A stretch of 64,000 bases of DNA. It comes from UTCFX2 sp963726375. GTDB lineage: Bacteria > Chloroflexota > Anaerolineae > Anaerolineales > UBA4823. The stretch covers positions 62,001-126,000 of the forward strand of contig CAVSCE010000009.1 of assembly GCA_963726375.1 (NCBI GenBank). Reading direction: 5' to 3'. Made by a program: the position numbers and the translations under genes. Below are positions 41,640 through 51,627 of this stretch, in pieces (within the stretch, counting starts at the first letter, position 1; each line of letters starts with the position of its first letter). Below the pieces are notes generated by a model. That model saw only the letters and a program-made list of their open reading frames with translations, did not search any database and was not told where the DNA came from.

Positions 41640-41929
41640 GTTTTCTCCGGGGGTCGATTTTCGCTATAAGATGATCCGAGCATAGCACCTGGAACAGGCT
41701 CAGGCAATCCCCTTCCAGGTGAGCAAGCGGGGGATCAGAAGGGTAACCCATTGGGGGAGGCAGCGGCAGGGTTGGCAGCGCCGGACGGGTCATGGCTGGC
41801 GCTGGTATGCGGGTGTTGTCAAGCTATAGGACTGTCTGCGGATCAGCCTTTTCGATCGGACTAACGTATATATTATATAGACAATATATTGATATTCTTA
41901 GAAAACTGTAATCTATTTAAAGAGTAAAA

Positions 41930-41938
41930 TGGTATAAT
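41930..41938 (+). promoter_or_regulatory. Extended -10 promoter of the small membrane protein gene
   Basis: TGGTATAAT matches the extended -10 consensus. It lies 22 nt before the GGAGGA ribosome site and start at 41,961, in an A/T-rich stretch (41,860-41,940) that has no gene. Confidence 0.6.
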
Positions 41939-41960
41939 AAGTAAGAAAATGGAGGATGAG

Positions 41961-42083
41961 ATGGTATATTTATTAAGTGCAGCTGCATTGATCGTCGTTA
42001 TTGGTGTCCTTTCGGCAAGGCGGAATCCAGAGCCTGCCAGACAGCCGGTCAGAATTGACAGCGACCGCCAGCGCAAACATTAA
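41961..42083 (+). CDS. Small single-pass membrane protein (40 aa)
   Basis: Encodes one hydrophobic helix (LLSAAALIVVIGVLSA) followed by a basic, charged tail ending RQRKH. Ribosome site GGAGGATGAG lies directly before the ATG, and an extended -10 lies upstream. The stop is 31 nt before the next gene on the same strand. Function unknown. Confidence 0.65.
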   Translation: MVYLLSAAALIVVIGVLSARRNPEPARQPVRIDSDRQRKH

Positions 42084-42114
42084 TTAGCAGACCTGAGAGC
42101 CAGAACAATCAACG

Positions 42115-42594
42115 ATGAAATTTCCAGTTGTTATCGGCTCAAACCTGCTGCGCAGAAAAATCACCCTGCCGGACGACCTGCAGGGTGATTTGAATATCAT
42201 CTTCATCGCCTTCCAGCGCTGGCAGCAATCGCAGGTCAACTCATGGCTGCCCGAAGCCCGCCGGCTTGAAAAGGTATATCCGGGCGTTCGCTACTATGAG
42301 CTGCCAACCATCTATCAGATGAACGTGATTTCAAAAACCTTTCTAAACGAGGGAATGCGGGCCGGCATCCCTAACCAGACCGCACACGATCGGACCATCA
42401 CGCTTTACCTGAACAAAATTCCTTTCCGGAGGGCTCTGGGGATAGCGAATGAAGACGAGATCACCGTGATGCTGCTGAACCGGGAGGGGGAAGTTCTGTG
42501 GCGTGAAACAGGCGTTCATACGGCTGATAAGGCCGAAGCGCTGATTCAAATGATCCTAGAAGCTTCACCAGCTGCCGGGGAGCCGGAATCATAG
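42115..42594 (+). CDS. Conserved hypothetical protein, possibly thioredoxin-fold/ATP10-like
   Basis: 159 residues, intact. Begins KFPVVIGSNLLRRKITLP, with IIFIAFQRWQQSQVNSWLP, YYELPTIYQMNVIS and VMLLNREGEVLWRETG. The arrangement (a strand FIAFQ followed by a helix, and the late strand-hairpin VLWRETG) recalls thioredoxin-like folds of the AhpC/ATP10 kind, but no CXXC pair is present. It is therefore not a redox thioredoxin. Assignment is weak. Confidence 0.55.
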   Translation: MKFPVVIGSNLLRRKITLPDDLQGDLNIIFIAFQRWQQSQVNSWLPEARRLEKVYPGVRYYELPTIYQMNVISKTFLNEGMRAGIPNQTAHDRTITLYLNKIPFRRALGIANEDEITVMLLNREGEVLWRETGVHTADKAEALIQMILEASPAAGEPES

Positions 42595-42636
42595 TTGGCA
42601 GTGTAAACCTTTATTTGAACCCTTTTTTATAATTGA

Positions 42637-43596
42637 TCACGAGTCCTTCAGGACGGTTTCGAGATAATCCTGCACGGCTTTCATAAAGTCCTGCGGTTTT
42701 TCTTCGTGCGGAACATGCCCGGCTTCGGGGATAACGACAAGCTTTGCGTTCGGCAGCTCTGCGCTCAAGCGGATACTCTGCGCGGTGGGTACGATTCGGT
42801 CGTCGTCGCCGGTAATCACCAGCACCGGCATGTTTATCGAGTTTAACCTGCCAGACAGATCTGATTTACCGCCGGCCAGCGTGAACTCCCACAGCGCCTT
42901 ATCCCAATTTTCTGCTTTCATGGGTTTTAGATACAGCTCAAGTGTCTGAGGGGATATCTGCTCAGGATTGTGCCAGGCCGTCCGGATCAGAGCTGCACCT
43001 TGAGACTGGATGCGGCGGATCATCAGCGGTCCGAGGCGGCGCATCTGCGGTGTGGCAAGCAGCGGGCGCGTCCAATCTGGCGGACCGCCGCCAGCATAAA
43101 CGGCCGGATCGACCAGGATAAGCCCCGAGACCCGTCCGGGATAAGCGAGAAAAAAGCGCATAGCCAATGTACCGCCGGCTGAATTACCAACCAGAACCGC
43201 CTTTTCAACGCCAAAGTGGTCCAGCAGCCCAACGACAAGGCTGACCTGAGATTCGGGGCTGTAAGGATTCGGCCCCTCCCAGGCGATAGGCCGTTCGGTG
43301 AGACCGAACCCGGGCTGGTCATAAGCGATCACCGTGCCGTACTGGCTGAGCGGCTCCAAGACTGCCTGCCAGGAGTACAGGCTCGCGCCAAAACCGTGCA
43401 GCAGCAGGATGACAGGCTCGCCTTCTCCTTTCAATTTGACATGGAGATCCAGCCCGCCAACTTCGATAAACTGGCTGTCCTCGTCAGCGAGCTGCTGCGG
43501 CGGAACAGCATTCTCCAGCGGACGGACCGGGATCAAGAAAGGTCCGATTAGCAGGACGAGCAGGATGATGATGACAATCAGAATAATTGGTCCCAT
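42637..43596 (-). CDS. Membrane-anchored alpha/beta hydrolase
   Basis: 319 residues, intact. N-terminal helix IILIVIIILLVLLIGPFLIP anchors it, the catalytic domain probably outside. Oxyanion region LLLHGFGASLYSW, nucleophile elbow GNSAGG with Ser139, acid in ITGDDDRIV and base His in EAGHVPHEE. Like C-C hydrolases and esterases of the MhpC/haloperoxidase type; the substrate cannot be told. It follows the PPOX-like gene after 9 nt on the same strand. Confidence 0.88.
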   Translation of the reverse strand: MGPIILIVIIILLVLLIGPFLIPVRPLENAVPPQQLADEDSQFIEVGGLDLHVKLKGEGEPVILLLHGFGASLYSWQAVLEPLSQYGTVIAYDQPGFGLTERPIAWEGPNPYSPESQVSLVVGLLDHFGVEKAVLVGNSAGGTLAMRFFLAYPGRVSGLILVDPAVYAGGGPPDWTRPLLATPQMRRLGPLMIRRIQSQGAALIRTAWHNPEQISPQTLELYLKPMKAENWDKALWEFTLAGGKSDLSGRLNSINMPVLVITGDDDRIVPTAQSIRLSAELPNAKLVVIPEAGHVPHEEKPQDFMKAVQDYLETVLKDS

Positions 43597-43604
43597 TTAT
43601 TACC

Positions 43605-43985
43605 TCATTCTATCCAACTCAACTGGAGAAATGTGCTTTTAGACTTTCTCAAAACCGAGGCGACCGCGAAAAGCTTTTTCATCAGGCCGTATTTTTGATC
43701 GAAGAGCCGGTCGATATCACAGCAAGCGGTCTCCTCGCTCACTTCGCAGGCAAGCGCAGGGTTCCACTCTCCGAGCAGTTTGCCGTCTACCTTGCAGGGG
43801 GCGATGTTGACCCGTCCTTTGTTGCGGATGCGCTTCACTTTGCCCGAGTCGGCGATCGTGCGAATGTAAAGGGTATCACCTTCCTGAACGAACCAGACCG
43901 GGGTCCGGACGCCCGCACCGCTCTTTCGGAAGGTCTCGAGGTTGATATATTGATGCCCGGTCAGCTGGTCAAATCCGTTTGTCAT
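43605..43985 (-). CDS. Pyridoxamine 5'-phosphate oxidase-like (PPOX, putative F420/FMN) protein
   Basis: 126 residues, the size of the short PPOX-class F420-dependent group (split-barrel flavin fold). RTPVWFVQEGDTLYIRT and KVKRIRNKGRVNIAPCK are the typical strands lining the cofactor site. Intact. Its start GGACGAATG follows a weak ribosome site, and the alpha/beta hydrolase gene is 9 nt downstream, so the two form a small operon. Confidence 0.82.
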   Translation of the reverse strand: MTNGFDQLTGHQYINLETFRKSGAGVRTPVWFVQEGDTLYIRTIADSGKVKRIRNKGRVNIAPCKVDGKLLGEWNPALACEVSEETACCDIDRLFDQKYGLMKKLFAVASVLRKSKSTFLQLSWIE

Positions 43986-44409
43986 TCGTCCCTAATCTCC
44001 AACGATCACGTCAATCCGCCCGGTGCGAGCTGCTTCGAGCAGCTCGGAAAGATCGCGGCTGAACCCAGGCAGGAAGTCCCTGTGTGAGCAGCGATTGTGG
44101 CTGCGTTCTGACTAATAGAGCTAGCCAGGGTCTGGACAAGCCCTATCGAACATGGATAGCGCACATAAAATAATTCTCTCATCATTTTAGTCCATTTTTT
44201 ACCAATCTGCCAACCTTGCCTCATGGTTTGAAATCAGCGTTGTAATATTGGGTCAAATCTACACGGATTTGCGAGTTTTCTTGCGCAATTCAAGCCCTCG
44301 AGATTCCAATTACACAATAGAATATTCATATTATATTTAGATAATTATTATCTATTATATAATATAATATATGAATATTTGATACTTATTTGACCGAGAT
44401 TGGAGTGGT
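43986..44409. other. Intergenic region with possible gene remnant and an A/T-rich inverted repeat
   Basis: On the minus strand next to the PPOX gene a 37-codon frame without a start contains DLSELLEAARTGRIDVIVGD, which reads like a protein tail but is not identifiable. At 44,320-44,395 a very A/T-rich imperfect palindrome (ATTCATATTATATT with its near complement, inner AGATAA/TTATCT) precedes the dienelactone hydrolase and probably contains its promoter. Confidence 0.35.
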
Positions 44410-45330
44410 ATGAGACTTCTGAAAATTATCCTGCTGGGATCCCTGGTCCTGCTGCTTGCGCTTGCGGCGTTTCTGGTGCTATCCACCATCATCGATTACG
44501 CCGTCGGTGGAGAGCGGATCGAAGCGGTCACCAACACCACCATCCCCGGGCTGGAGGGCAGCCCGGAAGTGCGCGCCTATGTCGCAAAGCCGCAGGGAGA
44601 AGGTCCATTCCCGGTAGTGATCATGATCCACGAGTTTTTTGAACTCAACGAGAGCATCGTTGGCAAGGCGCAGGGACTGGCAGAAGAGGGGTACCTGGTC
44701 GTCGCCCCTGACACCTTCCGCGGTTCTACCACCAGCTGGATTCCGCGAGCGATCTACCAGGTGATCACAAACAAGCCTGAACAGGTAAACCAGGACCTGG
44801 ACGCAGTTTATGCCTGGATCGAGGACCAGCCTGAGGTCGCCAGGGACCGGATTGGGATTGTTGGATTTTGCTACGGAGGGAGGGCAGCACTGACTTACAG
44901 CCTGAACAACGACCGGTTAGCAGCCACGGTGGTTTTTTACGGCTCTCCGGAGACCGATGCGGAAGCGCTGCGGGCGCTCCCCGGTCCGCTGCTCGGCATA
45001 TTTGGCGGGGCAGACCGCTCCATCCCGGTCGAAGTCGTCCAGGCGTTTGAGGCAGCTCTGGAGAAGGCAGGTGTGCCGCATGAAATTACGATCTACGCGG
45101 ATCAGCCGCATGCATTTGTAACGGATATCAATTCCATCAAAGCCGGCGGGGTTCAGGCTGAAGCCTGGGCGCAGATGCTCAAATTCCTTGATCTGAATCT
45201 CAAGCAGGAAGGCGCTTCCCAGGTCATCCATCCACATCTCAGCTACACCCAACCTTTCGATTGGGGATATTATTCGATGCTGGTTTTTGAGCATGCCCTT
45301 GGGACGGCCAGCGGGCACCATTCCCATTAA
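44410..45330 (+). CDS. Dienelactone hydrolase family protein, membrane-anchored
   Basis: 306 residues, intact. N-terminal helix (IILLGSLVLLLALAAFLVL) then a DLH fold. The nucleophile is Cys154 in GFCYGG, as in dienelactone hydrolase; the acid is probably Asp in FGGADRSIP and the base His in DQPHAF. The ribosome site TTGGAG lies 5 nt before the ATG. Such anchored DLH proteins are common in Chloroflexota and their natural substrates are unknown. Confidence 0.88.
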   Translation: MRLLKIILLGSLVLLLALAAFLVLSTIIDYAVGGERIEAVTNTTIPGLEGSPEVRAYVAKPQGEGPFPVVIMIHEFFELNESIVGKAQGLAEEGYLVVAPDTFRGSTTSWIPRAIYQVITNKPEQVNQDLDAVYAWIEDQPEVARDRIGIVGFCYGGRAALTYSLNNDRLAATVVFYGSPETDAEALRALPGPLLGIFGGADRSIPVEVVQAFEAALEKAGVPHEITIYADQPHAFVTDINSIKAGGVQAEAWAQMLKFLDLNLKQEGASQVIHPHLSYTQPFDWGYYSMLVFEHALGTASGHHSH

Positions 45331-45468
45331 TACTTGCAGGCACTTGTTGATATAATTCAATTTCCAGGAAGTGATCGAGTCCTAAGCTGGTCGCGAGATT
45401 TCGTCGGCCAAAAACATGACCGGGTCAGATGGAAAAATCCAGGATCGCATGATTGAGCGAGGTCAACA

Positions 45469-46245
45469 ATGGTTGCGAGCAGCATAGTGGATTCGTACCC
45501 GTTATGGGAGCTGTATATCATCGCTGGATTGATCGTTTTAATCACGACGGAAATCGGATGGCGGCTGGGCAACTACAGCACCCGGCGCCATCAAGATGAG
45601 AAGAATGCCCCGGTTGGAGCTGCAGTGGGGGCAACGATGGGACTGCTGGCTTTCCTGCTGGCGTTCACCTTCAGCATGGCAGCCGCCCGCTTCGACAACC
45701 GCAAGCAGATGGTGCTTCAGGAAGCGAATGCGATTGGGACGACCTACCTGAGGGTCGATTTCATCCCAGAAACGATGCAAGCCGAGGCGCGCTCTCTCTT
45801 AAGGGAATATACAATCCTCCGTTCAGGCGGCGCTCATGTGATCCTGACGCCGGAAGGCATGGCTAAATCGGCTGCACTGCAGGACCAGCTTTGGGAGATC
45901 GCTGATCGCGCCGAACAGGAAGACAATTCGGTCGCCACCGGTCTCTTCATTGAGAGTTTGAACCAGATGATTGATGTGGAATCGGCTCGGATCACAGCTC
46001 TCAGGAACCGAATCCCGGATACCATCTGGCTGATGTTGATGCTGGTGACGATGTTTTCGATGGCGGCGCTGGGATACCAGTTCGGGCTTACGGGAGCAAG
46101 GAGCTGGCCGACGATCATTTTCCTGATCCTGGTCTTCGCACCGGTCATCCTGCTGATCGCCGACCTGGACCGGGCGCAAGCCGGGCTGATTCGGATCAGC
46201 CAGCAGCCGCTGCTGGATTTGATCGAGAGAATTGGAATGCCCTGA
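45469..46245 (+). CDS. DUF4239-family membrane protein
   Basis: 258 residues, intact. Two N-terminal membrane segments (LYIIAGLIVLITTEIGW; GATMGLLAFLLAFTFSMAA) followed by the family motif ARFDNRKQMVLQEANAIGTT, a helical soluble part, and two C-terminal segments. The fold is related to bestrophin-like channels. Function unknown. It is monocistronic. Confidence 0.85.
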   Translation: MVASSIVDSYPLWELYIIAGLIVLITTEIGWRLGNYSTRRHQDEKNAPVGAAVGATMGLLAFLLAFTFSMAAARFDNRKQMVLQEANAIGTTYLRVDFIPETMQAEARSLLREYTILRSGGAHVILTPEGMAKSAALQDQLWEIADRAEQEDNSVATGLFIESLNQMIDVESARITALRNRIPDTIWLMLMLVTMFSMAALGYQFGLTGARSWPTIIFLILVFAPVILLIADLDRAQAGLIRISQQPLLDLIERIGMP

Positions 46246-46297
46246 CAGCATCAGCAGACAGATCCTTGCGTGGTCGATTTAAGGAGATGGATATCGA

Positions 46298-47071
46298 ATG
46301 TCCGTAATCATCACATACCTCGGCCATTCTTCGTTGATCATAGAGATCGATGGCATTAAATTGATCACAGATCCGGTCTTTGCGCGCCGGATTTTTCACA
46401 TCGTCCGCACAGCGCCAACACCACAAACCGAATTCCTACAGGACTTCGATGCGATCCTGATTTCCCACCTGCACTTTGATCACCTCGATCTGCGGAGCAT
46501 CAAATCTCTCGGGAACAAGCCGAAGGTGCTTGTCCCTAGAGGTGCGGGAGAGCTCCTTAAAAAGAACAAGATTACCAATTTTATCGAATTAAAAATTGGC
46601 GATGAGCTGAAAATATTCGACCTGAAAATTCGCACAACACCCGCTCAACACATCAACTCCCGCCACCCGCTTGGAATCCAGGCGGACTGCATGGGTTATC
46701 TGATCGAGAAAGGGGTCAGAGTCTACTATCCGGGGGATACCCAGATGTTTCCAGAAATGGTTAGCATCTCAGATCGGATCGACGTGGCGCTGATTCCGGT
46801 CTGGGGTTGGGGACCGCACCTGGGCCGGATGCACATGAGCCCGATCGATGCGGCAAAATCACTGACGCTGCTGAAACCTCGGTGGGCGATCCCGATCCAT
46901 TGGGGCACCTACCTCCCGGTCGGGATGGCGTGGTTAAATCCTGCCTTCCACCGCATGCCACCGCAAATCTTCGCAAAAACTGCGGCGAGGATCGCCCCGG
47001 ATGTGCAGGTGAAGATCTTGATGCCGGGAGAGTCTTTCCGGCTGGATCCTGAGGGAACATCGCCTGGGTGA
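46298..47071 (+). CDS. MBL-fold metal-dependent hydrolase, UlaG/NAPE-PLD-like
   Basis: 257 residues, intact. Metal motif SHLHFDHLD, further ligands in TPAQHINSRH, GDTQMF and PIHWGTYLP. Unlike lactonases it has the YLGHSSLIIEIDG start typical of the UlaG-like branch, which hydrolyses lactone or phosphodiester bonds. Substrate not known. No ATG spacing problem: AAGGAGATGG precedes the start. Confidence 0.88.
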   Translation: MSVIITYLGHSSLIIEIDGIKLITDPVFARRIFHIVRTAPTPQTEFLQDFDAILISHLHFDHLDLRSIKSLGNKPKVLVPRGAGELLKKNKITNFIELKIGDELKIFDLKIRTTPAQHINSRHPLGIQADCMGYLIEKGVRVYYPGDTQMFPEMVSISDRIDVALIPVWGWGPHLGRMHMSPIDAAKSLTLLKPRWAIPIHWGTYLPVGMAWLNPAFHRMPPQIFAKTAARIAPDVQVKILMPGESFRLDPEGTSPG

Positions 47072-47084
47072 AGCAGGGATACCT

Positions 47085-48535
47085 TTAAGGCAAGAGCTCA
47101 AAATAGGTCGGGTGGACGATCGTGATCGGGTCCGTGAGGGCGATCGGGTTCCCAAACTTATCATAAATCGCGTTCGTCCCTGACGGGAGCGGAATCGTAA
47201 TGCCAGTCACCCCATCAGGCGTCCATAAGACCCAGACGTTCTTCGCGGGAAGCTCGAATTTGTAGCCGCGCAGCCCGGGATAATCGCTGATTTTCGCCTT
47301 GACGGTGGCATCCTTCAGCTCATTCGACATGAACTGCAGGGCGTAATAACCGGGTTTTGGCGCACCTGTGTTGATGTGAAGGCCGGTGCCGCGCCAATCG
47401 GATTCCTCCAGCGTGTACCAGATCGTCCCAATCAACCCTTCCCCCCAGCTGCGAAGGTTGCTTGATACGACGAAATCTGCCTGCAAATCCCAGAACAGGG
47501 CTTGTTCGGTCGTGCAGAATACTTCTTCTTCCTTACAGCTGAGCGAGACTTCGGTCATGAAAATCGGCTTGCTGACCTGGTATGCTGAAAGCACACTTTT
47601 GATGAAGTCAATTTTTCCGATGATCTGCCCGCCGCGGTAGGCGAAGCTGGGATTATCTTCATCCCAAATCTTTGAGCGCTGAATCTGCTCCAAATTTACC
47701 GAAACCGATATAGCTGTGGAATGAGACGATGTCGAAGGATCCTGCGCCCCCATTTCTCAGGATGCCCTCGAGAAATTTTGCCGGCTTGCAGTTTTTTCCG
47801 GGCGGCGGGTGCGTTGGATCGCAGTCGAGCAACAGACCGCCGATCAGCACCTGCGAGCTGCTGCTGGCAGCTTTCACAGCCGGGTAAGCCCATTGCAGCA
47901 TCGTGGCATAATATCCACCGCCGTAATATGCGTCCGAAATCGTCGCCCCAGCAGCCGTATACGTTCCTCGGATCTGGCAGTAAATCGGGGTCAATATCGA
48001 CCTCATTCCCAAACTCCCAGTAGCGGATGTTATAGGGAGGTATGCTGTAGCGCGCCACAAGCGCGCTGACAAATCGAGCAAACTCATCCATGGAGTTCAG
48101 AGCAATCGGTCCGCAGTACTCGCCTGGAATTTTCTGAGCCCAGGAAGGAGTAAATTTGATCGTCCCGATCACAGTCAGGTTGCGGCTTGAAGCCCGGATC
48201 AACCCGGCTTCATCCACCTGAGACCAATCGTAGACCGGGGAATCGTATCGGACCGGCTCGATCAGATCCCAATCAAAAGCAGACTGGCGCAGCCATTTGA
48301 CGCCTGCAGCGTTCGCCGAGTTCAGCTTCCAGGTTTGAAAATCGTAAGTTTCAGCGCCGTACACCGGCATGGGCATCGGGCGAAAGATCACCGGAAGGTA
48401 GATTTCCGTCTCCAGGTTGGGCTGGTCCTGGTCTTGAAATAGAATGGGCTTGTCCGCGGCATGGGGTGATCGAAAGTTGAAGGAGCTGGTGAGGAAGGAT
48501 GCAGCGACGAAGAATAGTCTGAACAGCTTAAGCAT
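47085..48535 (-). CDS. Secreted clan GH-A-like glycoside hydrolase (GH39-like), frameshifted
   Basis: Signal peptide (MLKLFRLFFVAASFLTSSF), then a (beta/alpha)8 domain. WEFGNEVD fits the acid/base Glu of clan GH-A, and IFMTEVSL near 47,580 fits the nucleophile strand. The region GVKWLRQSAFDWDLIEP is the first barrel strand, and a short beta-domain ends the protein. About 483 codons. Breaks near 47,960 and 47,680. Start has GGGGG upstream. The closest family is not certain; GH39, GH5 and GH79-like proteins share this pattern. Confidence 0.7.
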
Positions 48536-48644
48536 CGATCCCCCTTATATATACTTTGTCAGTGTGAAGTAAACCTGTAATTTCATATCCAGATTTTATC
48601 ATACCGGGCATTGGTTGTTCTTGATCATCGCCGGATTTATCGGC

Positions 48645-49001
48645 TCAGCGGTATTTTCGCCAGAGCAGCAGATGGAAAATCCCGGAGCTTACCAGAGGAA
48701 GGGTGACAAAGATCAGCGTATAACCCAGTCCTCTGCCTGTGATCTGGCCAGGATGGTAGGGGGAGAAATATATATCGAAGACTGCCGCGCCGAGACCCAA
48801 TCCGACCAGCATAAAGCCACCTGCGAGCGGAAATTTCTTCGCTGCGATGAGGCAGATCACCGGCAGCGGCAGCAGGTAGATCAGATATTGATACTGCTCA
48901 GTCCAATCCTCACGAAAAATCAGGACAAATACGATGAACGTCAGCGTCCCGATGATCCCAACGTGCAGGCCGGCATCTTTGAGTGCATTCTGAGTCTTCA
49001 A
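48645..49001 (-). CDS. Small four-helix membrane protein
   Basis: 118 residues, intact. Four hydrophobic segments: HVGIIGTLTFIVFVLIF, YLIYLLPLPVICLIA, GGFMLVGLGLGAAVFDIYF and TLIFVTLPLVSSGIFHLLLW. It starts 6 nt after the cytochrome b-like gene, so they form a pair. Not recognised as a known family. Confidence 0.68.
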   Translation of the reverse strand: MKTQNALKDAGLHVGIIGTLTFIVFVLIFREDWTEQYQYLIYLLPLPVICLIAAKKFPLAGGFMLVGLGLGAAVFDIYFSPYHPGQITGRGLGYTLIFVTLPLVSSGIFHLLLWRKYR

Positions 49002-49006
49002 CTCGG

Positions 49007-49629
49007 TTATGATATCCTCCCCCGGCGGAAGACTTTCTTTACAGCACCCACCACAAAATTCCAGTTCAGGATCAGGTGCACAAGGAGGATTGAGACGATG
49101 ATTACTGCGATCCAGGCATGCAGATCAACCCAATTATTCCGCTGCAGCCCCAGAAATGTCCTTCCAAACCCCTGAGCCATCCGGTCGTAATCCCGCATGC
49201 CGCGCGGCAGCACCAGCCAGAGCACCAATCCCGAGCTGCATTGGAACAGAAAAAGGGCGACCAGCAAGGCAAAAACGCCGTAGAGCTCGAGTACCCGAAC
49301 GGCGCTGCGGTTGTAGTGGGCGCTGATCCTGCGGGTTGTTGCGATGATCCAGCCCCAATGCAGGACGATATGGATCAAAATGATAACAACCAGTACGACT
49401 GCCGCCCAGTTATGAAATTTTATCCAGCTGTAGCGGACCATCCCCAGTAAATTCACGCAGTTCCCGGTTGGGCCAAGGCCGTTTCCGCTGCAGTAGGTGT
49501 TTCCATGCAGCCCCACGCCCGCGGGACAATGAACCAGATCACATAGCCGCTGAAAATCACGATGCCAGCGCTGAAGAACAGGAGCAGATCCAGGATATAG
49601 AGGCTGATTTTCTTAGCGGTGATTTTCAT
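49007..49629 (-). CDS. DUF4405/cytochrome b561-like membrane protein, frameshifted
   Basis: Four membrane helices carrying His residues suited to heme b: KFHNWAAVVLVVIILIHIV, LHWGW, DLHAWIAVIIVSILLVHLIL. The N-terminal helix LYILDLLLFFSAGIVIFSGY precedes a break near 49,515. About 207 codons. Could pass electrons between quinol and an exported redox enzyme; whether it serves the molybdoenzyme at 53-56 kb is not shown by the sequence. Confidence 0.75.
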
Positions 49630-49701
49630 TTTCGATCTGCATCAGAGAGGCAGGAAAGTTTTCTTATGGGGCTGATAAAAAATCGACGTGCCTGCTCACA
49701 A

Positions 49702-51326
49702 TCATTTTCTTGGAGATGTCCTGGCTTCAAGCCTGGATTCCAGCGACTTGCTGAATCTCTGCAGCTTCTTCGTCCTTTCGCGTTCATCTGGTAGCTGCAT
49801 CGCTTCGTCCACAACGCGAATCGTCTCTTTGCCAAAATCGACAAAACAGAAGCGGGCGATATCTGCCTCAGCTTTTGTGAAGAAGCCGCTTTTCTCCCTG
49901 AGGTTGATCGAATACTCCAGCGAGTCGATCGTCAGTTTTGCGATCGAATCCCGATCAAGGAACTTGGTCTCATAGGAGATCCACTGGTGCCAGGAAGGAA
50001 GCGACATGCCTCTGACATAGTCTTCAAATTCTTTAAATATCAGGCGGTAGCCGTAGCTCGACGACCGGTCAAAGGCAAGCGAGCCCGGATCCAGCAAGAT
50101 CATCGGACCGAAGGCGTAATCGACGGGCGCCTGATGGATGGTGTGCAAAGAGACAGATATGCTCCCACGATTTCCAGGTTTGTTTAACCGTCTCCTCGGT
50201 GTCGTTTGCGAGGGCGAGCATCGAGAAACTCCCCAGGATGATCCCATATCTTTTGCACAGCTCGATGGTACGGTAGAGATCTTCGTTCGTATATTTTCGT
50301 CCATGAGCTCCGCGTACGCTGTCTACACCGGATTCCGGAGAGATGCTCAGGACGATGCGGGCATCGATTTTTGCCAGCTCCTGCATGTACTCTTCGTCGG
50401 CGGGTGTGAACAGCTCCATCGTGATCTGCCGGAGTCGGATTTTCTCCTTCTGAAGCGTCGTCAAGAGCCTGGTCCAATAGTCCCTGCCGCCTATGCGAGG
50501 ATCTTGAAAGAGAAATGCAAGCTCGACGCCGTGGTCGCTTGAGCTTATTCAAATCTTCGGCGATCTTTTCGGGACTTCTAAATGCCGGTTTATCCCTTCC
50601 CAGGTAGGTACGGTAGCTGTAGGCCGAGCCTCCGCACGAAACACAGTTGTGCGTGCAGCCCCGGCAGACCGGGATCACCCAGCTCGGATACATCCCCGGA
50701 GTGAAAATCGACCGCTTTGGCTCAAGCAGATCCAGGCGGGTGAACTCATAATCGTCCAGGTCGACGTCAGGCTTCATCAGCGGCACGCTTACGATCCCAC
50801 CTGCCTGATCGCGGAAAGTCAGGTTTGGGACATTAATCAGGTCCTGCCTGTCTTCGAGAGCTCGCATCAAGGAGAGGAATGGCTTTTCTGCCTCGCCCCG
50901 GATCACAGCGTCGACAAAAGGATATTTCCGAAGGATTTCCTCATGAAAGACTGTCGCAGTTAATCCGCCCAATACTACCATCGCCTCAGGATGCAGCCTC
51001 TTGCACAACCGAGCGATCTCGACAGCCCCTTGCGAGTGAACGCACCAGTGCAGACCAATCGAATAAACTTTGGCAGAGAGGTTCTGGATATATTTCTCGA
51101 CGTCAAAACTCGCGCTGGAGACCATGCGCTCGCCGAGGTTATCCACAACCACCCGGTAGCCGTTTCTGTCGAGGAAATCGGCGATGCTGAGCATGCCGAC
51201 CGGCGGCATGATGAACTGCACCGTGCTTCCGCCCACAGTGTAGGCAATGGGTCCAGGAAAGATCGCTTTCTTTCTAAAATCGTGGATCGCCGGAGGATGG
51301 ATCAAGACAGCATCGTAGGTCATCAT
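49702..51326 (-). CDS. B12-binding-type radical SAM protein, frameshifted
   Basis: About 541 codons. N-terminal cobalamin-binding-like Rossmann domain (MPPVGMLSIADFLDRNGYRV; IGLHWCVHSQGA; VVLGGLTATVFHEEIL) and a radical SAM domain with the cluster motif CTHNCVSCGG preceded by PVCRG. Later ARIVLSISPESG and YGIILGSFSMLALANDTEE are usual barrel strands. Breaks near 50,520 and 50,170. AGGAG precedes the double ATG. These enzymes make C-methylations or ring rearrangements; the substrate is open. It is monocistronic. Confidence 0.85.
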
Positions 51327-51500
51327 TTCTCCTGTAAGTTAAATTCTAGCAGAAATCCTGAAGCGGGAGCAGATCGATCGGCATTTCGCTGGACAGCCTG
51401 CACAGCCGGCAGCCGAAATTACCGGCTGACGTTCAGGATGATGCACGAAAAGCATTCTAAGCGAACTGCGGCGGGAAGTCAATAAAGAGATAAACCTGGC

Positions 51501-51526
51501 TGGCGGGCCGCTCCTGCAGCCCGCCA
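51501..51526 (-). terminator. Hairpin after the 51.6-52.2 kb membrane gene
   Basis: Perfect 8-bp GC-rich arms TGGCGGGC / GCCCGCCA with a 10-nt loop. No clean T-run follows on the minus strand. The rest of 51,327-51,627 shows no gene. Confidence 0.45.
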
Positions 51527-51627
51527 AAGGATCAAACCGATAACGGGGAGGTATAAATTTTCTGGCCTGGTTGATTCAAAAATCCAAATTACCTCTTGCC
51601 GATGATTTTCTTCTCAAATATCGCCGA

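Noticed and set aside
41539..41793. Minus-strand 84-codon frame overlapping the small hypothetical gene
   Set aside because: No ribosome site and low-complexity composition; the overlapping 87-codon frame has GGAG before a GTG and reads better.
44006..44224. Minus-strand frame of 72 codons after the PPOX gene
   Set aside because: Composition is unlike a protein, there is no ribosome site, and a better protein-like frame (without a start) overlaps it.
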